In this document: positions 21,990 through 33,038 of the stretch, one piece after another
Position numbering within the stretch: position 1 is the first letter of the stretch
Layout of the letters: each line of letters opens with the position of its first letter
Made by a program: the position numbers and the translations under genes
Assembly (NCBI GenBank): GCA_916048095.2
Contig: OU696586.1
Span: forward strand, 7,426,249 to 7,490,248
Source of the DNA: Sacculina carcini
Taxonomy: Eukaryota; Arthropoda; Thecostraca; Sacculinidae
Direction: 5' to 3'
Length of the DNA: 64,000 nt
The notes under the pieces: generated by a model
Told to the model about the DNA's origin: nothing
What the model saw: the letters and a program-made list of their open reading frames with translations, nothing else
Database searches by the model: none

Positions 21990-22550
21990 CAGTTGTTTGC
22001 ATATAACATAAAAAACAATGTATTTGTATAGCGCTCACATAGGAACAAGCGCAAGGAGACAACAATGAGAAACAACAGTACACGATATCAAGATGTGAGA
22101 AAAGAAGTAGAAAATGCACAGAAAGGAAAAAAATGGAGATAAATAAAATGAAAATAAATAAAATCATAAGTAATTGTAAATTAGACTCATAGGGAAGCGT
22201 AAGGTGTAAGAGTGCGAGAAGTAGGATCAAAAGATTTAGCAAAAAGATATTTACGAAGTGAGGTGGAAAATCTACTGAAGGATGAAGAAGAAGTGATTGA
22301 GGAAAGAAGATCATTGTAGACCCGAGGTGCATAGAAAGAGGTATGGCGGCAAGGTGTAGGATGGAGCACAAAACGACAGGATTGATTAATTATTTTTTGA
22401 AGGATTTTCAGGGAAATGTTGGTAAGAATGTAGTGGAGTGAGCTGCAATAATCAGCACGAGAAAGAACAAGAGACTGTATTAATTTAATAGAAGAAGGTT
22501 GGTCTAAACAGGATCGAATAGGGTATAGACTGCGTAAGATCAAACGACAG
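21990..22550 (-). pseudogene. LINE A 3' fragment, internally deleted
   Basis: On the minus strand the frame at 22187-22543 gives the RT C-terminal region (SLYPIRSCLDQPSSIKL, SRADYCSSLHYILTN) and then jumps from PCRHTS straight to FYAPRVYNDL. About 240 bp present in the copy at 36.2-36.45 kb are missing. The end reads TGAGCGCTATACAAATACAT before TTGTTTTTTATG, the LINE A tail. It interrupts the core of element A at GCAGTTGTTTGC / GTTCGTGCGTG. 5' truncation is typical of target-primed reverse transcription. Confidence 0.7.
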
Positions 22551-22943
22551 GTGCGCGAACGTTCGTGCGTGTTTGTTAGTGAATGTGTTTTAGTGGGCCA
22601 TGTTGCGTTGAGATTGTGTTGAGTTGTGATATCTTGCTTTTTTGCTTGAATTTAAGTGCACGCGCTGCTTGAATTCATTCAAATGGTTTCTTGTTGGCGC
22701 GCGTGAGACTGAAATGCCCCCGTACGCCCGTCTTCTAATATGTCTTTTGTCTTACATGTTGAGTGCTTTCACAAAATAACCATCCTCTAAGAGTGAGTAA
22801 CCATATAACAGTTTACATTTGAACAGGTCCTCCTAACACTCTCAAGATATAACTATTGAGAGAAAACAATTAGATAAGTCATTGAATACTGGTCATTTCA
22901 GTTTGAAAATACTTAATTGCAATTGAGAAAGTGTTAAATTCGA

Positions 22944-23060
22944 TTGGGACAAATATATATTTCAGTTGGGGCAATTTTGATTTCAGTTGGGACAATTTTG
23001 ATTTCAGTTGGGACAATTTTGCTTTTAGTTGAGACAAATTTGATTTCAGTTGGGACAAAT
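22944..23060 (+). repeat. 21-bp minisatellite, right arm of element A
   Basis: About five and a half units of GTTGGGACAATTTTGATTTC plus one base, in plus orientation, followed by GACAAATGAAATTGTAAAA. This is the inverse of the left arm. Confidence 0.9.
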
Positions 23061-23081
23061 GAAATTGTAAAATATATATAT

Positions 23082-23279
23082 TGTAATGTTGTGACTACTA
23101 TTATTTATCTATCTAATATCCGTTGTGCGGCAGTGACCCTGCAATGAGGACGTTGGTGGTGTGTTGGGACCGCGTGTAGTTTGTGGTTGTGTTTGTATCG
23201 TTATATTTGATATTCTGTCGTGCAGATAATTTATTACATCGTTGTATGAAAATATCCAGGGTGTCAATTGGGTATTACA
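23082..23279 (+). repeat. G2 5' LTR
   Basis: 198 bp, TGTAATG...GTATTACA. Confidence 0.9.
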
Positions 23280-23282
23280 AAT

Positions 23283-23293
23283 GGCGACGAGGT
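23283..23293 (+). other. G2 primer-binding site, tRNA-Ser(GCU)
   Basis: TGGCGACGAGG equals the complement of CCUCGUCGCCA, the acceptor end of tRNA-Ser(GCU). It is placed immediately after the 5' LTR. Confidence 0.75.
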
Positions 23294-23355
23294 CAAAACA
23301 ATAGTTTTTCATTGTTTTATCGAGTATCTGTCTGTTTGTTGTGAATCTATCTGTT

Positions 23356-25335
23356 ATGATGAATCTATCACCGAACCAGCTGCCGAACTTCGATGTTCAC
23401 ACCGAACCAGTGGGTCCACGATGGACAAAACGGATTACTAGATTCGATAATTATCTTATTGCGAAGGACATTACCGACGTGAAGCGTCAATGTGCATTTT
23501 TGTTGCATTTTGCCGGGGAAGATTTGCATGAAATTTATCAGACACTCAACGTACCAGAACCAACACCGACCAGTGGTATGACTGCCTACGAGACAATGAA
23601 AAGTGCATTGAAAACGTACTTTGAACCGAAACGCAATGTGCACTACGAAATATACACGTTTCAATCCGCCAGACAAGAACCGAACGAATCACTAGATGAA
23701 TTCGTCACCAGACTGCGGAAACTTGCGAAACATTGTGAGTTCACCAGCACCGACAGAGAGATCCAATACAGAATCATTCAAGGATGTGTGTCCGACAAAT
23801 TGCGCCCCAAAAAGTGGCTCGAGGAGATGTCACTATCAGCGCTTCTATCTGCAGGCCGTGCAATGGAGAACGCAGAAAGGCAGGCGAGAGAGATTGAAAC
23901 AACCGGAGTTTTGAGTTTGAGTTCAGAGTTCAGAGTTCAGATCTCCAGAGTTTGTGCTCGTAATGACCAGGAGCGCCAAAGTTATCGTAAGACACCCCAA
24001 CATATCCATCGCAACCAACACTCGAATTCTACCATCTGTGGTGTTTGCGGCGGACATTATCCACATCCTGGAGGACAAAATTCGTGTCCAGCTCGCGGAA
24101 AAAAGTGCTACTCCTGCGGAAAGAGAAGCCACTTCAGCAAGATGGGTCGTCAGCGATCATCAGTCACAAACGGTCACCAACCACCAATCATCAGCGACCA
24201 ACGTGCACAACGAAGCGTGACAACTAATCAGACTGACAGGGGGAGAAACGTCAGACAAATATCAGTCAACAGAGACTCTGATCAATCTACCTACAAGGAT
24301 CATGCTGAGTATGTGTTTTCAATCGAGCAACAATCTACAAAAACACCTATTGTTCATGTGTATATCTATGATCAGCCATTGCCAGTGCTCATCGACTCTG
24401 GAGCCAGCGCAAACGTACTCGAGAAAGGTGTCTATGACTCATTTCGACCAAGACCAAAACTTCGTTCGACCAACTCAAAATTGTACGCGTATGGATCGAG
24501 GACGCCGTTAAATGTTCTTGGAGCTGTTGATGTGCAATTGTCGAAGGGTGAGAAGTGTGTTGAAACATGTTTTTATGTGGTTAAATCTAACAACGATTCA
24601 CTTATGGGCTATGAGACCGCCACGGAACTTGGTTTACTTCAGATAGTCCGTTCTGTGCAGCAACTGTCTGACAGTGTGATTCAGAGACTCCTGAAAGAGT
24701 ATCATGTCGTCCAGGCAATCGGCAAGCTGAGAGGTCACCAAGTGAATATCCACGTCAACGAGAACGTAACACCAGTCGCTCAACCTCACCGAAGAATTCA
24801 TTTTCACATGCGGAAAGCTGTGGAAGCTGAAATCGACTTATTGTTGGAACAAGACATCATTGAACCGGTATCTGGACTGTCACCTATCGTCTGTGTTCCC
24901 GAACCGAAAAATCGGCCAAAAATTCGCATTTGTGTCGACATGCGCTGCTCAAACATGTCAATTCAGCGTGAGTGCCATATCTCTCCAACAGTGGACGACA
25001 TCATTCATGATCTTAATGGAGCCGGATATTTCAGTAAGATTGATCTTCGCAGCGGATATCACCAGCTAGAACTCCACCCAGAGCCGAGAAATCACCACAT
25101 TTGCTACCCATGTTGGACATTTCCGATACAAACGACTGAATTTTGGCATCTGTTCTGCAGCAGAAGTTTTCCAAAGAACGATCGAGCAAGTTCTCGCCGG
25201 AATTCAAAACGTACGAAGTTTTGCAGACGACATCATAATCTACGGCAAGAGACAATCCGAACACGAACAAGCCTTACGCAATGTTATTCGTCGTCTTCAC
25301 GAGAGTGGTTTAACTATTCAACCGAAGAAATGTGA
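23356..25335 (+). pseudogene. G2 gag-protease-RT frame, shifted within RT
   Basis: The first ATG is at 23356; the frame continues to 25335. The Gag domain (about residues 1-190) has the K02A2.6-like pattern (FLLHFAGEDLHEIY, FQSARQEPNESLDEFVTRL). Two knuckle segments follow (CGVCGGHYPH.., CYSCGKRSHF; the last Cys of the second is lost). The protease active site reads VLIDSGASANVLE near residue 345, and RT begins with IEPVSGLSP and FSKIDLRSGYHQLEL. After about 25130 the reading no longer matches RT. The continuation, including an FADD catalytic box near 25225, lies in another frame. Gag-protease could still be made; RT could not. Confidence 0.8.
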
Positions 25336-26045
25336 GTTTGATGTACCATATCTGACATTTTATGGATTCAAATTTTCCAAAGAAGGCATATATGCAGAGT
25401 CCGCTAAGGTTAAAGCATTATCAATCATGCCAGCGCCATCAAACGTCGGCGAAGTGCGAAGCTTCTTGGGTATGACTACCTTTCACGCTTCATCAATAAT
25501 TATGCTGACATCACTACACCTCTACGTGCTCTTACACAAAAATATACACCGTGGAAATGAAGCAGTGAAGAAGAATCGGCATTTCAGACGATCAAGACGA
25601 AATTATCTAGTCAATCAACTTTGTCGTATTTTGATCCGAGCAAGCACACATAAATAAATGTTGATGCTAGTCCACACGGCATAGCTGCTATCTTATCTCA
25701 GCGCAGTGCGGCACATGATGAAGTCACCGATATCGTAGCTTATGCTAGTCGAGCTCTATCACCCGTGGAACAGCGGTACTCTCAAACCGAACGAGAAACC
25801 ATCGCCATCGTTGTGGTCAACCTGTCACCGTTGTAACCGATCACAAACCAGTTGAACTCATCTGGAACAACCCGAAATCCAAACCACCAGCAAGAATCGA
25901 GAGATGGGGACTCCGTCTTCAGCCATACGACATCCACATCAAGTACAAGACTGGAAAATCTAATCCAGCTGACTATATGTCCCGCCACCCTATCGACGAC
26001 CTCACCAACTCATCTGAATCAAAGAATGCTGAAGAATATGTGAAC
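25140..26045 (+). pseudogene. G2 RT C-terminus and RNase H, broken
   Basis: Fragments in changing frames show the RT catalytic box (RSFADDIIIYG near 25215-25247), a YGFKFSKEGIY segment, the RSFLGMTTF joint, an RNase H VDASPHGIAAILSQ segment from about 25661 directly after a stop, and VTDHKPVELIW from about 25833. At least three frame changes and one stop separate them. In living relatives this region copies RNA and degrades it. Confidence 0.75.
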
Positions 26046-26075
26046 TAAATCATCCAAAACGTAATCGCGAAGGCG

Positions 26076-27254
26076 ATGAGGCTCGAAGAAGTGCAGTATC
26101 ACGCCGCCCGTGATCCTACCATGATTCGTGTGACAGAGCTGATAGAGTCAATTAACTGGAAGATTGACCAATCAAATCCTTATGTCGATCAGCACTTCCT
26201 GAAGAGCATGCATAACGTCAGAGATGAACTTACCTTATCGTCCGACCGGGGAACCATTCTTCGAAGCAACAGAATCATAATACCACCGTGTCTACAAGAC
26301 CGAGTGATCAGCCTGGCTCATGGTGGACATCAAGGCGTTGTGAAAGCCAAGAGTCTACTTCGTGAGAAAGTATGGTTTCCAGGTATAGACAAGAAAGTAG
26401 AAGACACCATCAGCAAATGCATGGCATGCCAATCAACCAGCAGCCCCAATAGGCCTGAGCCATTTTCAATGAGCAACCTGCCAATCCGACCATGGCGTAA
26501 AATGAGCGTTGATTTTATGGTTCATTTACCGAACGGCATATATCTGTTTGTCATCATTCACGACTATTCTCGATACCCGATATTGTATCCCACATCAAGT
26601 ACCTCATTCAATGCCACAGCACCACTTCTGGACTCAGCATTCGCCATGTTTGGCACACCAAAGATCGTCAAGACAGACAATGGTCCACCATTTAATGGTC
26701 ATCAATTCGAACTATTCAACTACCTCGGTTTTCAGCACCGTAAAGTAGCTCCCTTGTGGCCTAGAGCAAATGGGCACGTTGAACGATTCATGAAAACACT
26801 GAAACCAGGCTTGTCTGCAGCATCTGTAGAACAAAAACCTCTCCAACAAGCTTTGAATACGTTTCTACGACAATACCGATCTACAACTCATCCTTCTACT
26901 GGAAAGTCACCGTGTGAGTTGCTGTTTGGTAGGTCTGTGAGGTCTTTGTTACCTGAAAGTTTTCCACCAATGGATGACAACACAGTTCGCAATCACGACA
27001 CCTCCGCGAATACCAAGATGCAATTTTATGCCGACAAAAGAAGCAAACATCAACGACTGAGAGTGGGAGATCGAGTCCTCGTACCAGCAATAAAAAAAGC
27101 TGACTCAAAATTTCATACCGACACCGTATACTGCCGATCGAGTGAAGGGTACAATGATAACCGCTCGACGCAAACATCAAACCGTGACGCGAAACAGTTC
27201 ACTCTTCAAACCATGTCCAAACGTCAACCTGAACCGAACCACAGATTCGTCTGA
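26076..27254 (+). CDS. G2 integrase
   Basis: An open frame of 392 residues from ATG at 26076. It carries the zinc-binding HHCC motif (H82, H85, C115, C118) and the catalytic triad Asp146 (MSVDFM), Asp201 (KTDNGPPF) and Glu236 (NGHVERF), with 34 residues between the last two. A GDRVLVPAIKK-type C-terminal domain follows. The frame starts inside pol, so in an intact element it would be the C-terminal part of a polyprotein. Integrase inserts cDNA into the chromosome. The core is intact in a copy whose RT is broken. Confidence 0.8.
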   Translation: MRLEEVQYHAARDPTMIRVTELIESINWKIDQSNPYVDQHFLKSMHNVRDELTLSSDRGTILRSNRIIIPPCLQDRVISLAHGGHQGVVKAKSLLREKVWFPGIDKKVEDTISKCMACQSTSSPNRPEPFSMSNLPIRPWRKMSVDFMVHLPNGIYLFVIIHDYSRYPILYPTSSTSFNATAPLLDSAFAMFGTPKIVKTDNGPPFNGHQFELFNYLGFQHRKVAPLWPRANGHVERFMKTLKPGLSAASVEQKPLQQALNTFLRQYRSTTHPSTGKSPCELLFGRSVRSLLPESFPPMDDNTVRNHDTSANTKMQFYADKRSKHQRLRVGDRVLVPAIKKADSKFHTDTVYCRSSEGYNDNRSTQTSNRDAKQFTLQTMSKRQPEPNHRFV

Positions 27255-27454
27255 TCAAGAGGAGGAGGAAGGACTTGTGACACTGACCAGCGCCGACCAC
27301 GTTCCGGGTTATCCAACAAGCGCTTAACAAGTTCCTGACCATCCGATGGAGGAAGCAGTCGGGCCGGAGGAGACTGTCCCTGCACCTCGTCGACCTACAA
27401 GACCACGACGCCCTCCAGAGAGATATAGAGAGTTGTTTTCAAAACGGGAGTGAA

Positions 27455-27652
27455 TGTGATGTTGTGACTACTATTATTTATCTATGTAATATCCGTTGTG
27501 CGGTAGTGACCCCGCAATGAGGACGTTGGTGGTGTGTTGGGACCGCGTGTAGTTTGTGTTTGTGTTTGTATCGTTATATTTCATATTCTGTCGTGCAGAT
27601 AATTTATTACATCGTTGTATGAAAATATCCAGGGTGTCAATTGGGTATTACA
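27455..27652 (+). repeat. G2 3' LTR
   Basis: 198 bp, TGTGATG...GTATTACA, with about six substitutions from the 5' copy. Confidence 0.9.
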
Positions 27653-27725
27653 TATATCACATATATTACATGTATCTAGGTAATCTCCTTCAATCTAGAT
27701 ATATCTAGGTGGCGTTGACGGAGCG

Positions 27726-28807
27726 CGCCTGTTTGCTCCGCCTCCTTTAGCCACGCGCACTTTGCAGCGACGTGTAAATAGGGTAGTGCCCAGTGGCGGC
27801 GCCAAGGTGGAAGGGGGACTTGGAAGGGCTAATTTGTCCATACAAATGCGCCGATCCCCCTGAAGCAACCAAAATCCTGACCATGAACATTTCGAGTGTA
27901 GTTTCTCATTAGATGTAGTGTAGATGTGAATTTGTATTGAGTGAGAGCGAGAGAGCAAATGTGTGTGCTTATATATATATATAAATTTACGCATTTGAAC
28001 ACAGCAATGGAAAGGCCAATGTTCGCGTGAATTTATGCATGGGCAAAGCCTCACGGCCCCGTCTTACACACCGCAGGTCCGGCCGCACGGGTTTTGCAGT
28101 CACCGCCAGCACAGAAACTGCACGGCTGCGCGCACACAAAACCCACAATGCGACAATTGGGCTATCCCTTTCGGAAACGAACTCAAACGTTTCACCTCGC
28201 CAGGGAAACGCGTGTGTGCTTGCTATGTTTAACTGGGCCGCTTACACCTGCTATAAATGTATGTCTGTATGTATGTGCGTATGCGCGGTGAAGTGAGGCC
28301 TGGGTTTGTTATGATTGGTCACTGGATTGGCTTTGTGTTTGAGTGTCTGAACTGTGCGTGTGTATGTGGTGTGTGCGTGTGTGTACGTGTATTGAAATGT
28401 GTGCGCAGTCAGTGTGTAGGAGACATTGACGAAGGATAGTGCTGAGAGAGTCCAGTTGGTGAAGACTGGTTGCATTGTGAATACTTTTGTATATATATAT
28501 CTTTTTTGATTTTCATTTAATATAAATCAAATATTGCTACATTAGACCTGTTCAAAAACAACTTTTTTAATTTTTTACACTCTTGCACGATTTCCCATGT
28601 TTTTCGACCTGAAAAGGTTAAAAATTACAACGATTTTGTCTAAAGATCACTCCACTGAACTTATAAATATATGGAATATATGGCTTTCAAATACGTGTAT
28701 ATACGTATCTTGTCACAACCTTTGAGCACATCACTCCTGAGGATGTATACAGATTCATCACCCAGTCCAATAAACCAGCTGTAATCTCGACCCGATACAC
28801 ATTAGGT
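27726..28807. other. Unassigned stretch
   Basis: GC-richer sequence (27.73-28.25 kb) grades into GT-rich sequence (28.26-28.42) and AT-rich sequence. Small overlapping frames exist on both strands but none shows a domain or coding bias. I see no gene. Confidence 0.4.
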
Positions 28808-29096
28808 TGATTTCAGGCAGCTATCACTTTCTCACAGGATCGATAACTAGAATTATTAATACCATATTTGATGAAGGAAAACTTCCTGAATCGGAAAAGA
28901 CAGCTGTCGTGACACAATTTTTGAAAAACGAGAATTTGGATTCTTTGAATTCTTTGAATTAATTTGGATTCTCGTTTTTCAACAATTGTTTCACGACAGC
29001 TGTCTTTCCCGATTCAGGAAAGTTTACTTCATCAAACATGGTATTAATAATTCTAGTTAACGATCCTGTGAGAAAGTGATAGCTGCCTGAAATGAA
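28808..29096. repeat. Palindrome with arms of about 127 bp inside LINE C
   Basis: 28808-28933 is repeated inverted at about 28968-29096 with a few mismatches. Blocks such as CAGGCAGCTATCACTTTCTC face GAGAAAGTGATAGCTGCCTG. The spacer is about 34 bp. The left arm is in the LINE sense and the right arm is antisense, after which the LINE continues. Confidence 0.9.
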
Positions 29097-29629
29097 TCTA
29101 GTAACCCAGCGAACTATAGACTCATATCAAATTTACTGTACCTGTCAAAGCTGATGGAAAGAGCCATTTGCGAACAGCTAACGGAATATATACAAGAACA
29201 CAATCACTTATCTAACCAACAGGTCGCCTACCGAAACGGGCACTCAACAGAAACCGAAATATGCGAAATTTTCAATGAACTTATCAAATTCAGATCACCG
29301 AATATTACGGCAGTTTTGATACTTATCGACATATGGCAGCGTTCGATACAGTATTTCATCAAATTCTCCTTCAATACTTATTTTGGTGGTTTAATAATTA
29401 TTAGAAGCTTTGGTGTGAGAGAATCCGCTCTTTCTCTCATAAAATTGTACTTATACGGGAGGGGAATGTTCGTCTCCATGGAAAATGATGTATCGATAAC
29501 TGCTAGTCTAAATCAAGGAGTCCGCTTTTGTTCAACATGTACCTGGCAGATGTCTCTGAATACGTAAACCAAGCGGGAATAAGCCACTTATTATACGTGG
29601 ATACACTCAGCTCACTGAATCACATGATC

Positions 29630-30540
29630 ACCGAAAAGCAGGGTTTGAAAAAACCGTGTTTTAAAAAAACAAAAACCATGTATTTTTAGAAAAAAACAAA
29701 AAAACATTGTTTTTTTACTTATTTGGTTTTTTACACTTTGCACACACAAATCAAAAAAAGATTGTACCATGCAATTAAGTATACAGTTGAGCATATTTAG
29801 TACCACTTACCAAGACTTTTGTGAGTATTCAAAGAAGAAAAAAATAAAACCATAAAAATGTACACACAGGATCTTGAATTTAACTTTGTAGAATCTATAG
29901 GCAACGGAAGTTTTAAACCGCTTCCAATTGCGAAAGCAATCCTTTTTAAACACCCACATATGTTTGCAATGTCCAAACCAAATTTCCAGCGGTCTTATTT
30001 ATGAAAAGCTAGTGACTAAAAATCGTTTTGTCCATGGAGGTTAATTCATGTTTTCTCAAAGTAAACACAGTTTTTTTTAACTCAGAGGTTTCTATAAATA
30101 GTGTTTTTCATAGAAACTTTAATGTTTTGTCGTAAAAATTTATGATTTCTCATAAATACCAACACAATGCTTCCTCAGCAAAAACCAAAAATGTTAATAA
30201 AATGTTTCCCATATCGTGCAAGCCCATAAAATCATGCCAAAAAGTAATATTTATGAAGATTTAAAACTGTATTAATGAACTCATTTACTAATTCTGAAAA
30301 TATTTGATCATTCCTATATGAGAAAAATCATTTCTGTCAAAAAAAACAATTTAAAAAACATGTTTTTTATAAATAATACCACTTGGTTTAAACCAAACAA
30401 ACCCTGCCGAAGAGCATTTAAAATCAAATCTCAAAAAATCATCTCTTATTACATTTCCTGGCAAAAGTTCTGCATCGTTCCCTGAAAACAACATAAAGAA
30501 ATTATTTGAGTAAAACAATAATACATTTCCAATGATATCA
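29630..30540 (+). repeat. AT-rich insertion in LINE C
   Basis: Separates the palm and thumb parts of LINE C. It begins with AAAAAACCGTGTTTTAAAAAAAC- and AAAACCATGTATTTTT-type segments that resemble the tandem units at 38440-38670. No coding capacity or termini were resolved. It is probably a decayed non-autonomous element. Confidence 0.35.
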
Positions 30541-31707
30541 TGAATCAAGGTAGTGGGAGTTACCATGGTTGAATCTCTCAGTGTATTACCGCATATCAAG
30601 GAAGTAGTGCGAAAATGCAACTTTCATACCAGAAATATATACGCTATTAAGAATACCATAAGCAAAGGAAATATGATTATTTTAGTTAAAGGACTTATAA
30701 TATGCTAGTTGGATTACTGTAATTCCATTCATTCAAATGCACTGAAGAAACAAATAAAGTTATTGCGGTCGATACAGAACAAATGCTCGAGATTGGTGTG
30801 CGATATTCCACGATACGAGCACATTACCCCAATTCTGAAAAATTGCATTGGCTGCCACTCGAGGGAAGTATTCAATGCAAACTCTGTTTGATGGCGCATA
30901 AAACACTCATGTAGGGATCTCCGGAATGCTTATCACATTATCTCAACGTGATTTTTTTATCTCAACATGAACTACGCAGCAGTCATGTTAAACTGGGTGA
31001 GCCAATGGCAGCGGACGAGAGATTTCTCGCCACCCGAACTTTTGAGTACGCAGCCCCTAGGATCTATAAATCACTGCCAAACTTTCTTCGAGAGCAAAGT
31101 TTGTTATCAACTTTCCGGAAACACTTGAAAACATTTCTCTTCGAAAAATTATATAGTTGATCGAAATATGTGTACATTTTATCAAAATGTATTTGTCATT
31201 AGTCTTCATGTTGTGTGTATATGTGATAAAACACATATGATATCTTGTGTTTATAACATTTGTCTGTCTTTCTAGGATGTATTGTGTTCTTCTTTAATTT
31301 TGTTCAATATTGTTGACCTGCAGCGCATCTGAAACTGTGAAAATTTGCTCTTTACAAGTACACATTACCTTACCTTACCTTAAAATATGTCTATACCCTG
31401 CCGCATTGGACATGATGTTTTCGCACCCGATACAGCAAGAATTACGCAATTTTGCCTTGCACCGCGCAGTTGTTTCACTTGAAACTGTGTGAAAGATGTG
31501 AGAAAAGAAGTAGAAAATAAACAGAAAGGAAAAATAATAATAATGGAGATAAATAAAATCAAAATAAATAAAAACATAAGTAATTGTAAATTAGAGTCAT
31601 AGGGAAGCGTAAGGTGTAAGAGTGCGAGAAGTGGGATCAAAAGATTTAGCAAAAAGATATTTACGAAGTGAGGAGGAAAATCTAATAAAGGATGAAGAGG
31701 AAGTGAT

Positions 31708-31869
31708 TGTAAGGAGCGTTAGATGGCGCCCCATGTTAAACACTGGACCAAGCCAGTCAACCACGAGACGTCTTGGTTTGCGGGTGTCATATTGCGAGTG
31801 TTTGTGAATACCATTATGTGTGTATGCTAAGCTCATCCAATACAGTGTAACCGTTCTGTCGACATTACA
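31708..31869 (+). repeat. G3 5' LTR
   Basis: 162 bp with TG...CA ends. Confidence 0.9.
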
Positions 31870-31880
31870 TGGTGGCAGCC

Positions 31881-33038
31881 ATGGAACGACTCACGCCAAG
31901 TATGAACTGGGATGATTAAGACCGAATGAACGCGATATCCATGTTCAAGCAGAAATGCGAGCTGTACTTTTCAGTTCAGAACATCTCGACGGATAAACAA
32001 GTGGACCACATACTTCTGTTTGCCGGGGAAACAGGCATAAGGATGTACAACTCCAGGACCATGACAGAGGAAGAACGACGCGATCCGCAGCATGTATGGG
32101 AACAGCTCACGAGACAAATCCAGCCTAGTACGAGTTTTCGCATCAGTCGCTTGGAATTGCAAAGATTTAGACAAGCACCAGACAAGAACATGACGAATTT
32201 CTTGTCACGGTGAAAACTGCAGGCACTAAAACGCCGTTTCAAGGATAATAGACGGACGGTGCTCGGAATTAGAGGATCGAATTAAAGACCAAGTAATCGC
32301 TGGCACCAAACACCCCGAGCTGCAAAAAAACTCATGCACGACACGCTTAAGCTATCCGAGGTAATAGATAGTGGCAGGACAGTCGAGGCATCGTTGACTC
32401 ACATGGAGCAGCTATCCCGTATGAATACAGCAGACCAGCAGAAATATGACGCCGTGAAATGGAATGCAGCAACATCCGCGAGCAAGAAGGGCCTAGCAGG
32501 CAGACAGACAGACACACATCAGGCAGGCGACGCCGTCTGCACGCGCAGATCGGGTGATTGATTCAACGCGAGCAAGAAAGGCATGGCAGGCGCGTGGAAA
32601 GGCGGGCGCTCCGTCACATGCACGTATTGCGGAAGACAACATGAGCAGGGGCGGCGCAACTGCCACGCGTATGGCATAACATGTAATAATTGTGGTAGGC
32701 GGGATCATTGGGCTTCAATGTGTCAAGCAACGCGTCCGCGCAATGCACATGAAATCGAAAAGCATGACAAGGACATTGAAGTCGACAATCTTGTGTGCAA
32801 ACTCCGCATCGACACCGTGGACGAAGTCGAAGGCACCGAACATGAAGTGTACACAAACCTGGATACTGAACGGTTTGGCACCGTGTTCAGCATGAAATAC
32901 AAGGTGGATACCAGTGCTGCTGGCAATATTTTGCCATTGCGTATGTTCCAAAAATTGTTTCAGCGCGAGAAACCCGCCAGTGGCGACACCAGACCGTACC
33001 AGACCAGACCGCTCGGTGCTCACAGCGTACTATCATAA
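31881..33038 (+). pseudogene. G3 gag and protease, broken
   Basis: It starts with ATG at 31881, eleven bases after the primer site begins. An in-frame TAA appears after 12 codons and further stops at 32211 and 32559. Between about 32213 and 32334 the homologous reading leaves and re-enters the frame. Recognisable parts are a Gag helix region (LFAGETGIRMYN), two knuckle segments (CTYCGRQHEQGRRNC, CNNCGRRDHWASMC) and a protease active site altered to VDTSAAGN. The frame ends at 33038. Gag cannot be made intact from this copy. Confidence 0.75.

Larger units (their letters stand above)
23082..27652 (+). mobile_element. Ty3/gypsy retrotransposon G2 (K02A2.6-like)
   Basis: 4,571 bp with 198-bp LTRs (23082-23279 and 27455-27652) and target duplication TATAT (23077-23081 and 27653-27657). 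The LTRs differ at about 6 sites (3%). The primer site TGGCGACGAGG begins at 23283, two bases inside the LTR, and is a perfect complement of the tRNA-Ser(GCU) 3' end as I recall it. A purine tract (AAAACGGGAGTGAA) precedes the 3' LTR. gag through the start of RT is open, RT/RNase H is frameshifted, and the integrase frame is open. The copy is not autonomous. It inserted in the right arm of element A. Confidence 0.9.
20692..27715. mobile_element. Foldback-like element A with 21-bp minisatellite arms
   Basis: The left end reads ACGCCACCTAGATAC (20695) and the right end GATATATCTAGGTGGCGT (27698-27715), so the termini are inverted. TGACGGA flanks both sides (20685-20691 and 27716-27722), a possible 7-bp target duplication. 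Just inside each end lie TTACAATTTCATTTGTCC and its inverse, then a 21-bp tandem array in opposite orientations (20729-20830 and 22944-23060). Later insertions (MITE 20969-21561, LINE A about 21990-22550, gypsy G2 23082-27652) account for most of the length. No transposase is encoded. The core is shared with element B at 38.9-41.0 kb. Confidence 0.65.
28808..31160 (+). pseudogene. LINE C, broken non-LTR polymerase
   Basis: Fragments of a CR1/L2-like reverse transcriptase read in order on the plus strand. The N-terminal finger region (28808-28935) has SEKTAVV-type residues. At 29154-29330 there is MERAICEQLTEYI..HLSNQQVAYRNGHSTETE. A degraded palm region includes the GVxxGS turn region near 29515 and a LLYVD remnant near 29590. 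The thumb and C-terminus (30553-31160) have LDYCNSIHSNALKKQ, LHWLPL and APRIYKSLPNFL. There are several shifts and stops. An inverted duplication lies at 28808-29096 and an AT-rich insertion at about 29630-30540. There is no endonuclease domain, so it is a 5'-truncated dead copy. Confidence 0.7.
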
